Below, piece by piece: positions 1 to 8,154 of a stretch of 47,462 nucleotides of DNA. Source of the DNA: Hydrotalea sp. GTDB taxonomy: Bacteria > Bacteroidota > Bacteroidia > Chitinophagales > Chitinophagaceae. Each line of letters begins with the position of its first letter. The stretch's first letter is position 1. The stretch is taken from positions 1 to 47,462 of the forward strand of contig DAHXOT010000048.1 of NCBI GenBank assembly GCA_027364735.1, in the 5' to 3' direction. The position numbers and the translations under genes are program-made. Below the pieces are notes generated by a model. The model was not told where the DNA came from and searched no databases. It saw only the letters and a list, made by a program, of their open reading frames with translations.

Positions 1-822
1 GCGGAAAGGGCGTTTAGCAATTAATGATGCATTCTCGGGTAATTTACCTGCTACGCTATGAATTTTAGTTGTTTCTAATGCTTCGAATAAACTTAATGGA
101 GGAAGTATGGTTGGCAAACGTTTTGCCAGCATGGTTTTGCCGGCTCCGGGCGGACCAATCAATATGGCATTATGTCCACCTGCTGCTGCAATTTCTAAAG
201 CACGTTTAATATTTTCTTGTCCTTTAACATCATTAAAATCAAATTCAAATTCGTATTGCGTATTAAAAAATTCTTCTCTAGTATTTACATGAATTGGCTG
301 CAAAGAATTTTCATCTCTAAAAAAATTTACTACATCATTTAAATGTTCAACACCATACACGTTTAAATTATTAACCATTGCAGCTTCTCGGGCATTTAAT
401 TTTGGAACAATTAATCCTTTAAAACCTTCTTTGCGAGCTTGAATGGCAATAGGTAAAGATCCTTTAATTGGTTGAATTGTTCCATCTAAACTTAATTCCC
501 CCATCATTACATAGTTTTTTAATGCTTCATAATTTTCAATTTGTTCACTGGCACCCAATACGCCAATAGCAATTGGCAAATCGAAGGCAGAACCACTTTT
601 TTTAATATCGGCAGGAGCTAAGTTTACCACAATTTTTGTTCGTGGCATGTGGTAATTATTTGTTTTAATAGCAGCTTCAATGCGTTGCATACTTTCTTTA
701 ACGGCATTATCGGGCAAGCCAACAATATAATATTTCAAATCGCCGTTACTAATATTTACTTCAATAGTAATAGAAATAGCTTCTACTCCATAAACAGCAC
801 TACCAAAGGTTTTTATGAGCAT
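1..822 (-). CDS. YifB/ComM-family Mg-chelatase-like AAA+ ATPase (5' part, truncated by window edge)
   Basis: Reading the minus strand from the ATG at 822 gives 274 open codons running off the left edge, so only the N-terminal half is present. Residues 1-170 (MLIKTFGSAVYGVEA..., with VGLPDNAVKES and LAPADIKKSGSAFDLPIA) are the S5/Lon-like N-terminal domain of the YifB/ComM family. A Walker A motif GPPGAGKT lies at residues 223-230, and the visible end (AKRPFR) matches the start of the family's conserved RPFR segment. In naturally transformable bacteria ComM is a helicase that promotes branch migration during integration of donor DNA; in other bacteria the role is less clear. The downstream part with Walker B and the Mg-chelatase C-domain lies outside the window. 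The family call is firm; a competence role here is inference. Confidence 0.9.
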   Translation of the reverse strand, partial: MLIKTFGSAVYGVEAISITIEVNISNGDLKYYIVGLPDNAVKESMQRIEAAIKTNNYHMPRTKIVVNLAPADIKKSGSAFDLPIAIGVLGASEQIENYEALKNYVMMGELSLDGTIQPIKGSLPIAIQARKEGFKGLIVPKLNAREAAMVNNLNVYGVEHLNDVVNFFRDENSLQPIHVNTREEFFNTQYEFEFDFNDVKGQENIKRALEIAAAGGHNAILIGPPGAGKTMLAKRLPTILPPLSLFEALETTKIHSVAGKLPENASLIAKRPFR

Positions 823-940
823 AATGTAATTATTGATGCATCAATTTTATTGCAAAATTGAGTTAATAATAAAATGAAAAATTGCTGAGGTGGTATTGCT
901 GAAGGCGAAATAAAAATAGTAAAATATAATTATGTGGCAA

Positions 941-2254
941 CTATAATTTCTGTAACATATCTACTACACCTTCTCGTTTTAAAATTAAATAACCTAAACG
1001 ATCTTGGCTAATTCCTTCTTTCAATAAATAACTAAATTGAAGCTGATCATCTTTAATATTTGTTTCAAAATATCTGAACAGAATATTTTCATATTTTTTT
1101 AATGCATCGCCAATTTCGTATAAATGGGTAGATAAAACAAAAATGCCATTATTCATTTTTTTTAAACCTTCTATTACGGTTATGCTGCATTTGATAGCAT
1201 CTTGCTGATTGGTGCCTTTAAATAATTCATCAATTAATATCAACCATTTTTTGCCATCACTAATTTTCTCAACAGTATTTTTTATGCGTTGTACTTCGTT
1301 AAAGAAAAAACTTTCTCCTTTGGTAATATTATCTACCACTTGAATATTACTTAATATACCATCGAATAAACATAACTGCATTTTTTTTGCCGGAACTCCC
1401 ATGCCTAAATGTGCTAAATAAACACTTAATCCCAATGCTTTAATGAATGTGCTTTTTCCACCCATATTGGCACCGGTTAAAAATAAAAAATTTTTTTCTT
1501 TATTTAAGTGAATAGAATAAGCAACAGGCTGTTGTAATTGCAAGTGAAATAAATCATCCACATAAATAAACGGAGCGTTGGTTTCTTGAAATTCAGGAAA
1601 AGTAAATTCAAATTTTTTACTGGCAATTGCACAGCTTACGTAGGCATCTAATTTATTATAAATTTCTACAAGTTCTAAAGCTTTTTGACTGAATTTATGA
1701 CGAATATATTTGCCAAATAAAACAACATTGGAAGGAGATAATTTTTTTTCTTTATGCCAGTGTAGCATTTCTTTAATGTAATCATTGTTTAATATCATCT
1801 CAATTCTCGATACAAATGTTTGCAATAAAATGCTTTTTGGTTTTGCTATTAATTGTGTTATATCTTTTAGTCCTTTAAAAAAACTTATAAAATGTTCTAA
1901 CGAATATTTTGTTAACGAATAATCGGAGTTGTTTAATAGTTTAAAATACCAGCTTTCAAGAAAAGAATTAGATAACGGAAATGCATCTAATGGGGTATCG
2001 TAAAATTTTTCAATAACCATAATGGTTCCGTTGGTAATTGTTATTGGCCATAAATGTTTTATTGTTTCAAGCTGCTTGATGGTATTCTGAACATCGTTAA
2101 TAGCGTGAATAGAATCTAATGGATGGCGAAGTAAGAATCTTAAATATTCACGCCCGCCATTGGTTTTTGTGAAATTGAGGTAATGAAAAACAGATTGCTC
2201 TTCATCCTGATGAAAAACAGAAATATCGTACAGTGTTGTTTTATCTATTAGCAT
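941..2254 (-). CDS. MutS-like DNA-repair ATPase, compact form without the mismatch-recognition domain
   Basis: This 437-residue protein has the core and ATPase parts of the MutS family. It opens with LIDKTTLYDISVF, which resembles the start of MutS domain III, then carries helical core and clamp sequence to about residue 220. The ABC-type ATPase follows, with Walker A GANMGGKST at 261-269, Walker B LILIDE around 338-343 and an H-loop STHLYE at 375-380. Canonical MutS is about 850 residues. Here the N-terminal mismatch-binding domain with its Phe-x-Glu motif and the connector domain are absent, and there is no C-terminal Smr nuclease as in MutS2. It therefore probably does not recognise mismatches as MutS does; its true substrate is unknown. 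It lies 62 bp downstream of pyrC on the same strand, possibly in one transcript. Confidence 0.85.
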   Translation of the reverse strand: MLIDKTTLYDISVFHQDEEQSVFHYLNFTKTNGGREYLRFLLRHPLDSIHAINDVQNTIKQLETIKHLWPITITNGTIMVIEKFYDTPLDAFPLSNSFLESWYFKLLNNSDYSLTKYSLEHFISFFKGLKDITQLIAKPKSILLQTFVSRIEMILNNDYIKEMLHWHKEKKLSPSNVVLFGKYIRHKFSQKALELVEIYNKLDAYVSCAIASKKFEFTFPEFQETNAPFIYVDDLFHLQLQQPVAYSIHLNKEKNFLFLTGANMGGKSTFIKALGLSVYLAHLGMGVPAKKMQLCLFDGILSNIQVVDNITKGESFFFNEVQRIKNTVEKISDGKKWLILIDELFKGTNQQDAIKCSITVIEGLKKMNNGIFVLSTHLYEIGDALKKYENILFRYFETNIKDDQLQFSYLLKEGISQDRLGYLILKREGVVDMLQKL

Positions 2255-2316
2255 GTTGGTTGCGAGTTTCCGAGTTTACGTTTCAATTTTTTTTGATGCA
2301 TTAACCTGTAATAAAA

Positions 2317-3657
2317 TTATCTATTAAACTGTAATCTTTCTCCCAGCATAGATTCATCAAATACATTATTTCCATACACTAAATGTCCATTTATAAAAGT
2401 ATTTTTTATGCTGGCAGGAAATGTGAAATTTTCTAATGGACTCCATCCGCATTTGTATAAGATATTTTTTTGGGTAACGGTGGTAGATTGATGCATATTT
2501 ATTAAAACCAAATCGGCAAAATATCCTTCCCGAATAAAGCCACGCTCTTTTATTTGAAAACATGTTGCAACAGAATGACTCATTTTTTCTACTACTTTTT
2601 CTAAACTTATTTTTCCTTCGTTTACATAATGTAACATTAAGAATAATGAATGTTGTACCAAGGGTAATCCTGCATGAGCTTTTTCGTAAGGCATATTTTT
2701 TTCTTCCCAAGTATGTGGGGCATGGTCTGTAGCAATAACATCTAACCTATCGTCTAATAAGGCATTCCAAAGAGCAGTTTTATTGTTAGCCGCTTTAATA
2801 GCAGGGTTGCATTTTATTTTATTTCCCAAAGTTGTATAGTCATCACTTGTAAAATGCAAATGATGCACACATACTTCGGCAGTAATTCTTTTATTTTCCA
2901 ACGGAATCATATTGGTAAATAATTGCAATTCTTTTTCTGTGCTGATATGCAAAATGTGTAAACGGCTATTATGTTTTTTTGCGAACTGAATGGCTTTAAA
3001 AGAAGATGCAAAACAAACTTCTTCGTTGCGAATTATAGGATGATCGGAAGGCTCTAAAAATTTTTTTTCATTCTTTAATTTTTCAAAATTACTTTTTATT
3101 AAGCTTTCTTCTTCGCAATGGGTAGCAATTAATAATTCACTTTCTGCAAAAATTTTATCTAATGCCAGAGCATTATCTACCAGCATATTTCCGGTAGAGG
3201 AACCCATAAATATTTTTATACCGCAAACTTCATTTTTTTTACTATTGGTTTTCATTACTTCCTCGTAATTGGTATTCGATGCCCCCATAAAAAAAGAATA
3301 ATTGGCTAACGATGTTTGATTGGCAATGGCATATTTTTCTTCTAATAATTCTTGTGTTAATGTGGGTGGTTGTGTGTTGGGCATTTCCATAAAACTGGTT
3401 ACACCGCCTGCTACTGCTGCTTTCGATTCGGTATAGATACTTGCTTTATGTGTAAAACCAGGCTCTCGAAAATGTACCTGATCGTCAATTACACCGGGTA
3501 AAAGAAATTCATTTTCGGCATCTATTTCAATGCACAATTCTTTAGTGGTAATAGAGGAAGCTATTTTTTCAATTCTTTTGTTTTTTAATAATACATCTGC
3601 ATAAATTCTTCGCCCTTCATTTATAATACAGGCGTTTTTTATTAGGTAGGTATTCAT
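2317..3657 (-). CDS. pyrC: Dihydroorotase (class I-like)
   Basis: This enzyme closes carbamoyl-aspartate to dihydroorotate, the third step of de novo pyrimidine synthesis. The 446-residue sequence shows the amidohydrolase layout: GVIDDQVHFREPG around residues 55-67, the metal-bridging carbamylated lysine expected in GIKIFMGSSTGN (K148), metal histidines at H180 (ATH) and H237 (LHILH), and the catalytic aspartate in ATDHAPH (D311). The usual HxH pair near the N-terminus is QVH here, so the first histidine is glutamine; I recall this variant in other Bacteroidota dihydroorotases. The ATG at 3657 lies only 29 bp from the divergent barrel-protein gene at 3687. An allantoinase or dihydropyrimidinase is less likely given the overall motif set. 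Confidence 0.88.
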   Translation of the reverse strand: MNTYLIKNACIINEGRRIYADVLLKNKRIEKIASSITTKELCIEIDAENEFLLPGVIDDQVHFREPGFTHKASIYTESKAAVAGGVTSFMEMPNTQPPTLTQELLEEKYAIANQTSLANYSFFMGASNTNYEEVMKTNSKKNEVCGIKIFMGSSTGNMLVDNALALDKIFAESELLIATHCEEESLIKSNFEKLKNEKKFLEPSDHPIIRNEEVCFASSFKAIQFAKKHNSRLHILHISTEKELQLFTNMIPLENKRITAEVCVHHLHFTSDDYTTLGNKIKCNPAIKAANNKTALWNALLDDRLDVIATDHAPHTWEEKNMPYEKAHAGLPLVQHSLFLMLHYVNEGKISLEKVVEKMSHSVATCFQIKERGFIREGYFADLVLINMHQSTTVTQKNILYKCGWSPLENFTFPASIKNTFINGHLVYGNNVFDESMLGERLQFNR

Positions 3658-3664
3658 CTTATCT

Positions 3665-3672
3665 TATTTTTG
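3665..3672 (+). promoter_or_regulatory. Candidate -7 promoter box upstream of the RemB/Wzi-like gene
   Basis: TATTTTTG matches the Bacteroidota -7 consensus TAnnTTTG and ends 14 nt before the ATG at 3687, in the 29-bp gap between divergent genes. I see no good TTTG at -33, and AT-rich DNA makes chance matches common. Confidence 0.3.
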
Positions 3673-3686
3673 GAAAAATATTTGCA

Positions 3687-5369
3687 ATGCAATTTATTAA
3701 ATATGTTGCCGCCTTTGTTTTTTTTATGTTGCCCTTTTTATCTAAAGCACAATCTGATTATATTGGATTGGGCGATAAACAATATATTTTATTAAATAGG
3801 TTAGATGTAAAACTTAAGAACGATTCGATTCTGGGTTTTTCTACAGTTAAGCCATTTAATAGGCAAAGAGTGGTACAACAAATGGAGTGGATAGACTCGT
3901 TGTATAAAACAGGTAATGCTGCATTTTATTTATCGAAAGTTGATAAAGAAAATTTGCAATGTTTTCTGGAAAATAATGCAGAGTTTGCCAAAAATTATTC
4001 TTTTAATATTCGAAAAAATAAAGGAATATTTACTACACCTCAACATTTATATGCTGTAAAAGATAAGGCATTTTCAATAGTGATTGATCCGGTTTTAAAT
4101 AGCCAGTACGGTAAAACAACAGAAGCTACCAGAACCTTTATAAATACAAGAGGAATATTAATACGTGGGCAAATTGATAATAAACTTGGATTCTATACTT
4201 ATATATCCGATAATCAGGAGGAAGATCCATTGTACGTTCAAAGCTATGTTAGCAAATGGAATGCTTTGCCCGGACAAGGATTTTTTAAACAATTTCAAAA
4301 TACAGGCTATGATTATTTTAATGCAAAAGGAGGTATAACTTTTAATACCGGAAAATATTTCGACCTTCAGTTTGCATACGATAAATTGTTTGTTGGTAAT
4401 GGATACAGAAGTTTGTTTTTAAGCGATTTTAGCAGTAACTATTTGTTTTTACGTTTTACAACACATATTGGTAAAATTAATTACGAAACAATTTTGGCAC
4501 AAACCGCAGCACCGTTTAGTTGGCCAGTACAAAATCAGCATAGGGCATTACCTGCCAACTATTTGGCAATTCATCATTTAAGTTGGCAAATGACCAAAAG
4601 ATTTAATTTGGGATTGTATGAAAATGTGATGGAAAGCGGGCAAAATGGATTTAGACCCGGATATTTAAATCCTATTATTTTTTATAAAGCCATTGAACAA
4701 GATTATGGAATTGCAGGAAAAACAAATATTGGATTTGATTTTAAGTGGAATGCTTTAAATAATGTTCAGTTTTACGGACAATTATTGTTTAATGAATTTT
4801 TGATGAGTGAAATAGTACATTATAAACGTGGCAGTTGGGAAAATAAACAAGCACTACAATTAGGTATGAAATACATTGATGCCTTTAGTATTAAAAATTT
4901 CAATCTGCAGTTAGAAACAAATTTAATTAGGCCATATACGTATACCAATACCGATTCTTCTACAGCGTTTACCAATTTTAATCAGCCATTAGCACATCCA
5001 TTAGGAGCTAATGTAAGAGAGTTTATTGCTATTGCACAATTACAACCTTTGCATAAATTATATATTACTGCAAAAGCATTTTATTTTGAACAAGGAACAG
5101 ATTCGGCAGGGTTAAATATGGGTTCTAACATTTTAAAAAGTTACGATACAAGAGCAAGAGATTATTGGTTAAAAATTGGATCAGGCAATTTGGCTAAAAC
5201 TTTATTTACTTCTTTTACGGTTTCGGTAGAAACATTGCCTAATTTGTTTGTTGATGGAAATATTAGCTATAGAACTTATTCTGTGGCCGGAAATAGTAAT
5301 AGTAGTAATAATTTATTTTATTCTTTTGGTATTAGATGGAATATTGCAAGAAGAGATTTTGAATTTTAA
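3687..5369 (+). CDS. Outer-membrane beta-barrel protein, gliding motility RemB / capsule-assembly Wzi-like
   Basis: The 560-residue protein has a signal peptide (residues 1-21, ending LSKA before QS) and then a long sequence of alternating aromatic and polar residues typical of an outer-membrane barrel. The segment FVGNGYRSLFLSDFSSNY (about residues 234-251) resembles the conserved heart of the RemB/Wzi-like family: a barrel lining followed by GxGYRSLFLSD. RemB in Flavobacterium is associated with gliding and cell-surface polysaccharide; Wzi anchors capsule in proteobacteria. The protein ends in an aromatic Phe (RRDFEF), as barrel proteins often do. It is a single gene, divergent from pyrC and convergent with porT. 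The barrel call is firm, the RemB-like call moderate, and gliding is not shown by the sequence. Confidence 0.68.
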   Translation: MQFIKYVAAFVFFMLPFLSKAQSDYIGLGDKQYILLNRLDVKLKNDSILGFSTVKPFNRQRVVQQMEWIDSLYKTGNAAFYLSKVDKENLQCFLENNAEFAKNYSFNIRKNKGIFTTPQHLYAVKDKAFSIVIDPVLNSQYGKTTEATRTFINTRGILIRGQIDNKLGFYTYISDNQEEDPLYVQSYVSKWNALPGQGFFKQFQNTGYDYFNAKGGITFNTGKYFDLQFAYDKLFVGNGYRSLFLSDFSSNYLFLRFTTHIGKINYETILAQTAAPFSWPVQNQHRALPANYLAIHHLSWQMTKRFNLGLYENVMESGQNGFRPGYLNPIIFYKAIEQDYGIAGKTNIGFDFKWNALNNVQFYGQLLFNEFLMSEIVHYKRGSWENKQALQLGMKYIDAFSIKNFNLQLETNLIRPYTYTNTDSSTAFTNFNQPLAHPLGANVREFIAIAQLQPLHKLYITAKAFYFEQGTDSAGLNMGSNILKSYDTRARDYWLKIGSGNLAKTLFTSFTVSVETLPNLFVDGNISYRTYSVAGNSNSSNNLFYSFGIRWNIARRDFEF

Positions 5370-5467
5370 TGAAGCTTCTTGAAAAATAAATTTATTGCCG
5401 ATATACTTGATGCAGTAAAGTGTGCGACACAAGAAATGATGCCAATAGTACGATAGTTTGCTACCAA

Positions 5468-6187
5468 CTAATCTTCAAAATGTAATGAAAAAGCAATCAT
5501 ACGGGTTTGTAATTTATCGAAAACGCTGGAGTATTTATTGGCGGCATCGGGAATGAGAATATTCGATAAACCATTACTAATTTTTAATTCGGGCGATAAA
5601 ACAAAACTTGGGAAATAAATATTACAACCAATTCCGCCTTCAATACCAAAATCGGATGATTTAAATTTTACTTCTTTGGCACTTTCAACGGTGGTATTGC
5701 TCGAAAAATAGATATCGTATTTTATTCCTCCAAACACATACACCCGAAAATTATCTATTCTGTCCGAATTAAATTTTACGTGAATGGGTAAACTTGCAAT
5801 ATTAGCCGGAAGGGTTTTCTTTTGATAAATGGGTTCGCCTGGTAATGGATATTTTAATGTATAAGTAAAGTATCGGGCACTGCCAATAATAAATTGCGGA
5901 TTAGCACGTATTTGAAAATGATCGCTTAATCGGCCTGTGGCTAATAGCCCAATAGTAATACCGCCACTGCCACCGGGTAAAGCCACTAAAATACTATCGC
6001 TTTGTAAAAATTTACTCGATTTTGATGCATGAAGATAGGAGTTGTTATAACCCAATGTTAAGCCAAAAAAATAAGGTAAGTCGTCATGTTCCAAACGATT
6101 TAATTCTTTTTGGGCAAATAAAGAATTTGCAGCAACAAGGCAGATAAATACCTGCAAAATTATTTGCTTCCGCAATAAATGGTGCAT
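5468..6187 (-). CDS. porT: PorT/SprT-family type IX secretion system protein
   Basis: This is a 239-residue barrel protein with a signal peptide (residues 1-25, ending NSLFA before Q). The opening of the mature part, PYFFGLTLGYNNSYLH, and the later segments SDSILVALPGGSGGITIG and LSDHFQIRANPQFIIGSARYF, fit the PorT (SprT) family needed for type IX secretion across the outer membrane. Its ATG at 6187 lies inside the last codons of ubiE, a 28-base overlap in another frame, so the two are very likely cotranscribed and perhaps translationally coupled. General outer-membrane beta-barrel (PorT-family/DUF) proteins look similar; I prefer true PorT because of these segments and the ubiE linkage. Confidence 0.78.
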   Translation of the reverse strand: MHHLLRKQIILQVFICLVAANSLFAQKELNRLEHDDLPYFFGLTLGYNNSYLHASKSSKFLQSDSILVALPGGSGGITIGLLATGRLSDHFQIRANPQFIIGSARYFTYTLKYPLPGEPIYQKKTLPANIASLPIHVKFNSDRIDNFRVYVFGGIKYDIYFSSNTTVESAKEVKFKSSDFGIEGGIGCNIYFPSFVLSPELKISNGLSNILIPDAANKYSSVFDKLQTRMIAFSLHFED

Positions 6188-6900
6188 ATACCTAAACTAA
6201 GTGGTTTTAAATATGTTTGGGTAAATCCTGCTTCATGCATTACGTTTAAAAATGTTTGTCTTTCCGGAAAAGCTTGTACACTATTATTTAAATATTGATA
6301 GGCTTTTTTATTTTTTGAGAAAAGCTGAACAATGGTTGGTGCTATAAATTTCATGTACAAATTATAGAATAATTTGAATATTCCTTTAGGTTTCGAAAAT
6401 TCGAGTATTACCGCTTTACCTCCGGGCTTTAATACTCTATGCATTTCTTTTAATCCTTGTTCTAAATTTTCAAAATTTCGAACACCAAAAGCAACAGTTA
6501 TTGCATCGAAAGTATTGTTATTAAATAAAATTTTTTCGCTATCGCCTAATTGTAATTCTATGGTATTGTTTAAGTTGGCTTGATCAATTTTTTTTTGAGC
6601 TAAATCGAGCATTCCTTTACTAATATCAATTCCAATAATTTTATTAGGATGCAGCATTTTATGCGTCATTAAAGCAACATCGGCTGTGCCGGTAGCTACA
6701 TCTAAAATTATTTTCGGGTTATTTTTTTTTAGTTGATTGATGGCTTTTTTTCTCCAACTCACATCAATTCCTGCACTTAAGAAACGGTTAAAAAAATCGT
6801 ATTGGGTAGAAATATTATTAAACATTTCTGCCACTTGTTGTTTTTTGTTTAAATCGCTGTTACTGTTTGGAACAATTATATCATGGTCAAACTTTGTCAT
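6160..6900 (-). CDS. ubiE: Demethylmenaquinone methyltransferase
   Basis: This SAM-dependent C-methyltransferase converts demethylmenaquinone to menaquinone, the quinone expected to serve the complex I encoded at the right of the window. The 246 residues carry the family signature YDFFNRFLSAGIDVSWR at 34-50, SAM motif I LDVATGTAD at 66-74, VAFGVRNFEN at 137-146 and LKPGGKAVILEFSKP at 157-171. An organism of this type makes menaquinone rather than ubiquinone, so the MenG function is expected. The gene is divergent from rsgA across a 102-bp gap that holds an inverted repeat, and its 3' end overlaps porT by 28 bases. Confidence 0.93.
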   Translation of the reverse strand: MTKFDHDIIVPNSNSDLNKKQQVAEMFNNISTQYDFFNRFLSAGIDVSWRKKAINQLKKNNPKIILDVATGTADVALMTHKMLHPNKIIGIDISKGMLDLAQKKIDQANLNNTIELQLGDSEKILFNNNTFDAITVAFGVRNFENLEQGLKEMHRVLKPGGKAVILEFSKPKGIFKLFYNLYMKFIAPTIVQLFSKNKKAYQYLNNSVQAFPERQTFLNVMHEAGFTQTYLKPLSLGICTIYCGSK

Positions 6901-6929
6901 GCCTGCGAATATATTAAATTCTAAGTGTA

Positions 6930-6955
6930 CTTATAACTTATCGGGTTGTTATAAG
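6930..6955. repeat. 8-bp perfect inverted repeat between divergent ubiE and rsgA
   Basis: CTTATAAC (6930-6937) and GTTATAAG (6948-6955) are exact reverse complements separated by 10 bases. The element sits in the middle of the 102-bp divergent promoter region. It could be an operator for a dimeric regulator or a leader hairpin. No T-run follows, so a terminator is unlikely. Confidence 0.5.
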
Positions 6956-7002
6956 CCTCCTTTAACAAAACATAGTAAATCCTATTATCTTCGTATCATA
7001 AA

Positions 7003-7932
7003 ATGAAAGCAATTATTTATAAATCAACCGGAAGTTGGTATGTAGCTAAAACCTTTGAGGGAAAATTTTTAAATGCACGAATAAAAGGCGTTTTAAAAAT
7101 TGATGAAATAACATCAACAAATCCTGTTGCGGTTGGCGATGAAGTAGAAATAGCTTGGGAAGATGAAACAGAAACCAATGCAATAATCAGTTCCATTTGT
7201 GATAGAAAAAATTATGTAGTTAGAGTTAGTCCGCATAATAAACATCAACAACATATTGTAGCTTCTAATATCGATCAAAGTATTTTATTTGTAACGCTTA
7301 AAGATCCAAAAACATCGCAAGGGTTTATTGACAGGTTTTTAATTGCTTGCGAAATGTATCATGTACCTGCTGTAATTGTTTTTAATAAGGCCGATATTTA
7401 TAAAGAAAAAGAAATACAACGGTATAAAAATCTTCAGCAGATATACGAGTCAATTGGTTACAAAACATTATTAGCAAGTATATCTAATGGCGAGGGTGTT
7501 GAAGCAATAAAATTAGTAATGGTTAATAAAGTTAGTTTACTAAGTGGGCATAGTGGGGTAGGAAAATCTACTTTTATTAATGTTGTTTTACCTCAGCTCT
7601 CATTAAAAACTCAGGATGTAAGCGGATGGAGTGGTAAGGGAATGCACACAACCACTTTTGCAGAAATGTTCGATGTATCTTTTGGTGGAAAAATTATTGA
7701 TACACCGGGTATTCGAGAGTTTGGATTAATTCATGTAAATAAACAAGAACTTGCTCATTATTTTCCCGAAATGCGAGCAATTATGCAGCATTGCCAGTTT
7801 AATAATTGTTTACATATTAACGAGCCCGGTTGTGCTGTTAAACAAGCCGTTATTAATGGCAATATTTATGAAGAAAGATATAATAGTTATGCTACTATTC
7901 TATTATCTATTAAAGAAAAAGAGTGGAGTTAG
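7003..7932 (+). CDS. rsgA: Small ribosomal subunit biogenesis GTPase RsgA
   Basis: This is a circularly permuted GTPase that acts in late maturation of the 30S subunit. The 309 residues show an N-terminal OB fold (about 1-75), then the permuted GTPase order: G4 NKAD at 128-131, G1 GHSGVGKST at 182-190, and G3 DTPG at 233-236 followed by IREFG. The C-terminal zinc finger has C264, C269, H271 and C277. All key residues are intact and the length is normal. The ATG at 7003 follows an A-rich leader. The gene ends in TAG at 7932, overlapping by 3 bases the stop codon of the convergent small lipoprotein. Confidence 0.95.
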   Translation: MKAIIYKSTGSWYVAKTFEGKFLNARIKGVLKIDEITSTNPVAVGDEVEIAWEDETETNAIISSICDRKNYVVRVSPHNKHQQHIVASNIDQSILFVTLKDPKTSQGFIDRFLIACEMYHVPAVIVFNKADIYKEKEIQRYKNLQQIYESIGYKTLLASISNGEGVEAIKLVMVNKVSLLSGHSGVGKSTFINVVLPQLSLKTQDVSGWSGKGMHTTTFAEMFDVSFGGKIIDTPGIREFGLIHVNKQELAHYFPEMRAIMQHCQFNNCLHINEPGCAVKQAVINGNIYEERYNSYATILLSIKEKEWS

Positions 7933-8117
7933 TACTTGTTAAGTTTAAACTTTGGTGCCTTTTGAGCATCTTTAATTGCTTTAGGATCTCCGGCTGCTAA
8001 TCTGCCCGCATCAACATTTTTACCATTAGTTGGACAACCATTTTTTGGTGTGCGATGAAAGATACTGCAAGCATTCATCAACATAAGTACGATACATAAA
8101 ATTATTATTCTGTTCAT
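7929..8117 (-). CDS. Small putative lipoprotein, function unknown
   Basis: I do not recognise this gene. From the ATG at 8117 it encodes 62 residues: a hydrophobic signal segment MNRIIILCIVLMLMNAC with a lipobox-like LMNAC (Cys17), then a short hydrophilic tail with NGCPTNGKNVDAGRLAAGD and a basic end. A longer reading up to 8177 would extend into the upstream gene and spoil the signal peptide, so I reject it. It follows the carbonic-anhydrase-like gene by 37 bp on the same strand and probably shares its transcript. Its stop overlaps the rsgA stop by 3 bases. I recall similar short lipoproteins in Chitinophagaceae, without an assigned role. Confidence 0.65.
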   Translation of the reverse strand: MNRIIILCIVLMLMNACSIFHRTPKNGCPTNGKNVDAGRLAAGDPKAIKDAQKAPKFKLNKY

Positions 8118-8154
8118 CGTTAAAAATGCTTTAATCTTACAACGAAAATAGGGG

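Noticed and set aside
6955-6960. AGGAGG on the minus strand, resembling a Shine-Dalgarno site, upstream of ubiE
   Set aside because: It lies about 55 bases before the ubiE ATG, too far for a ribosome binding site, and other genes here lack such sites.
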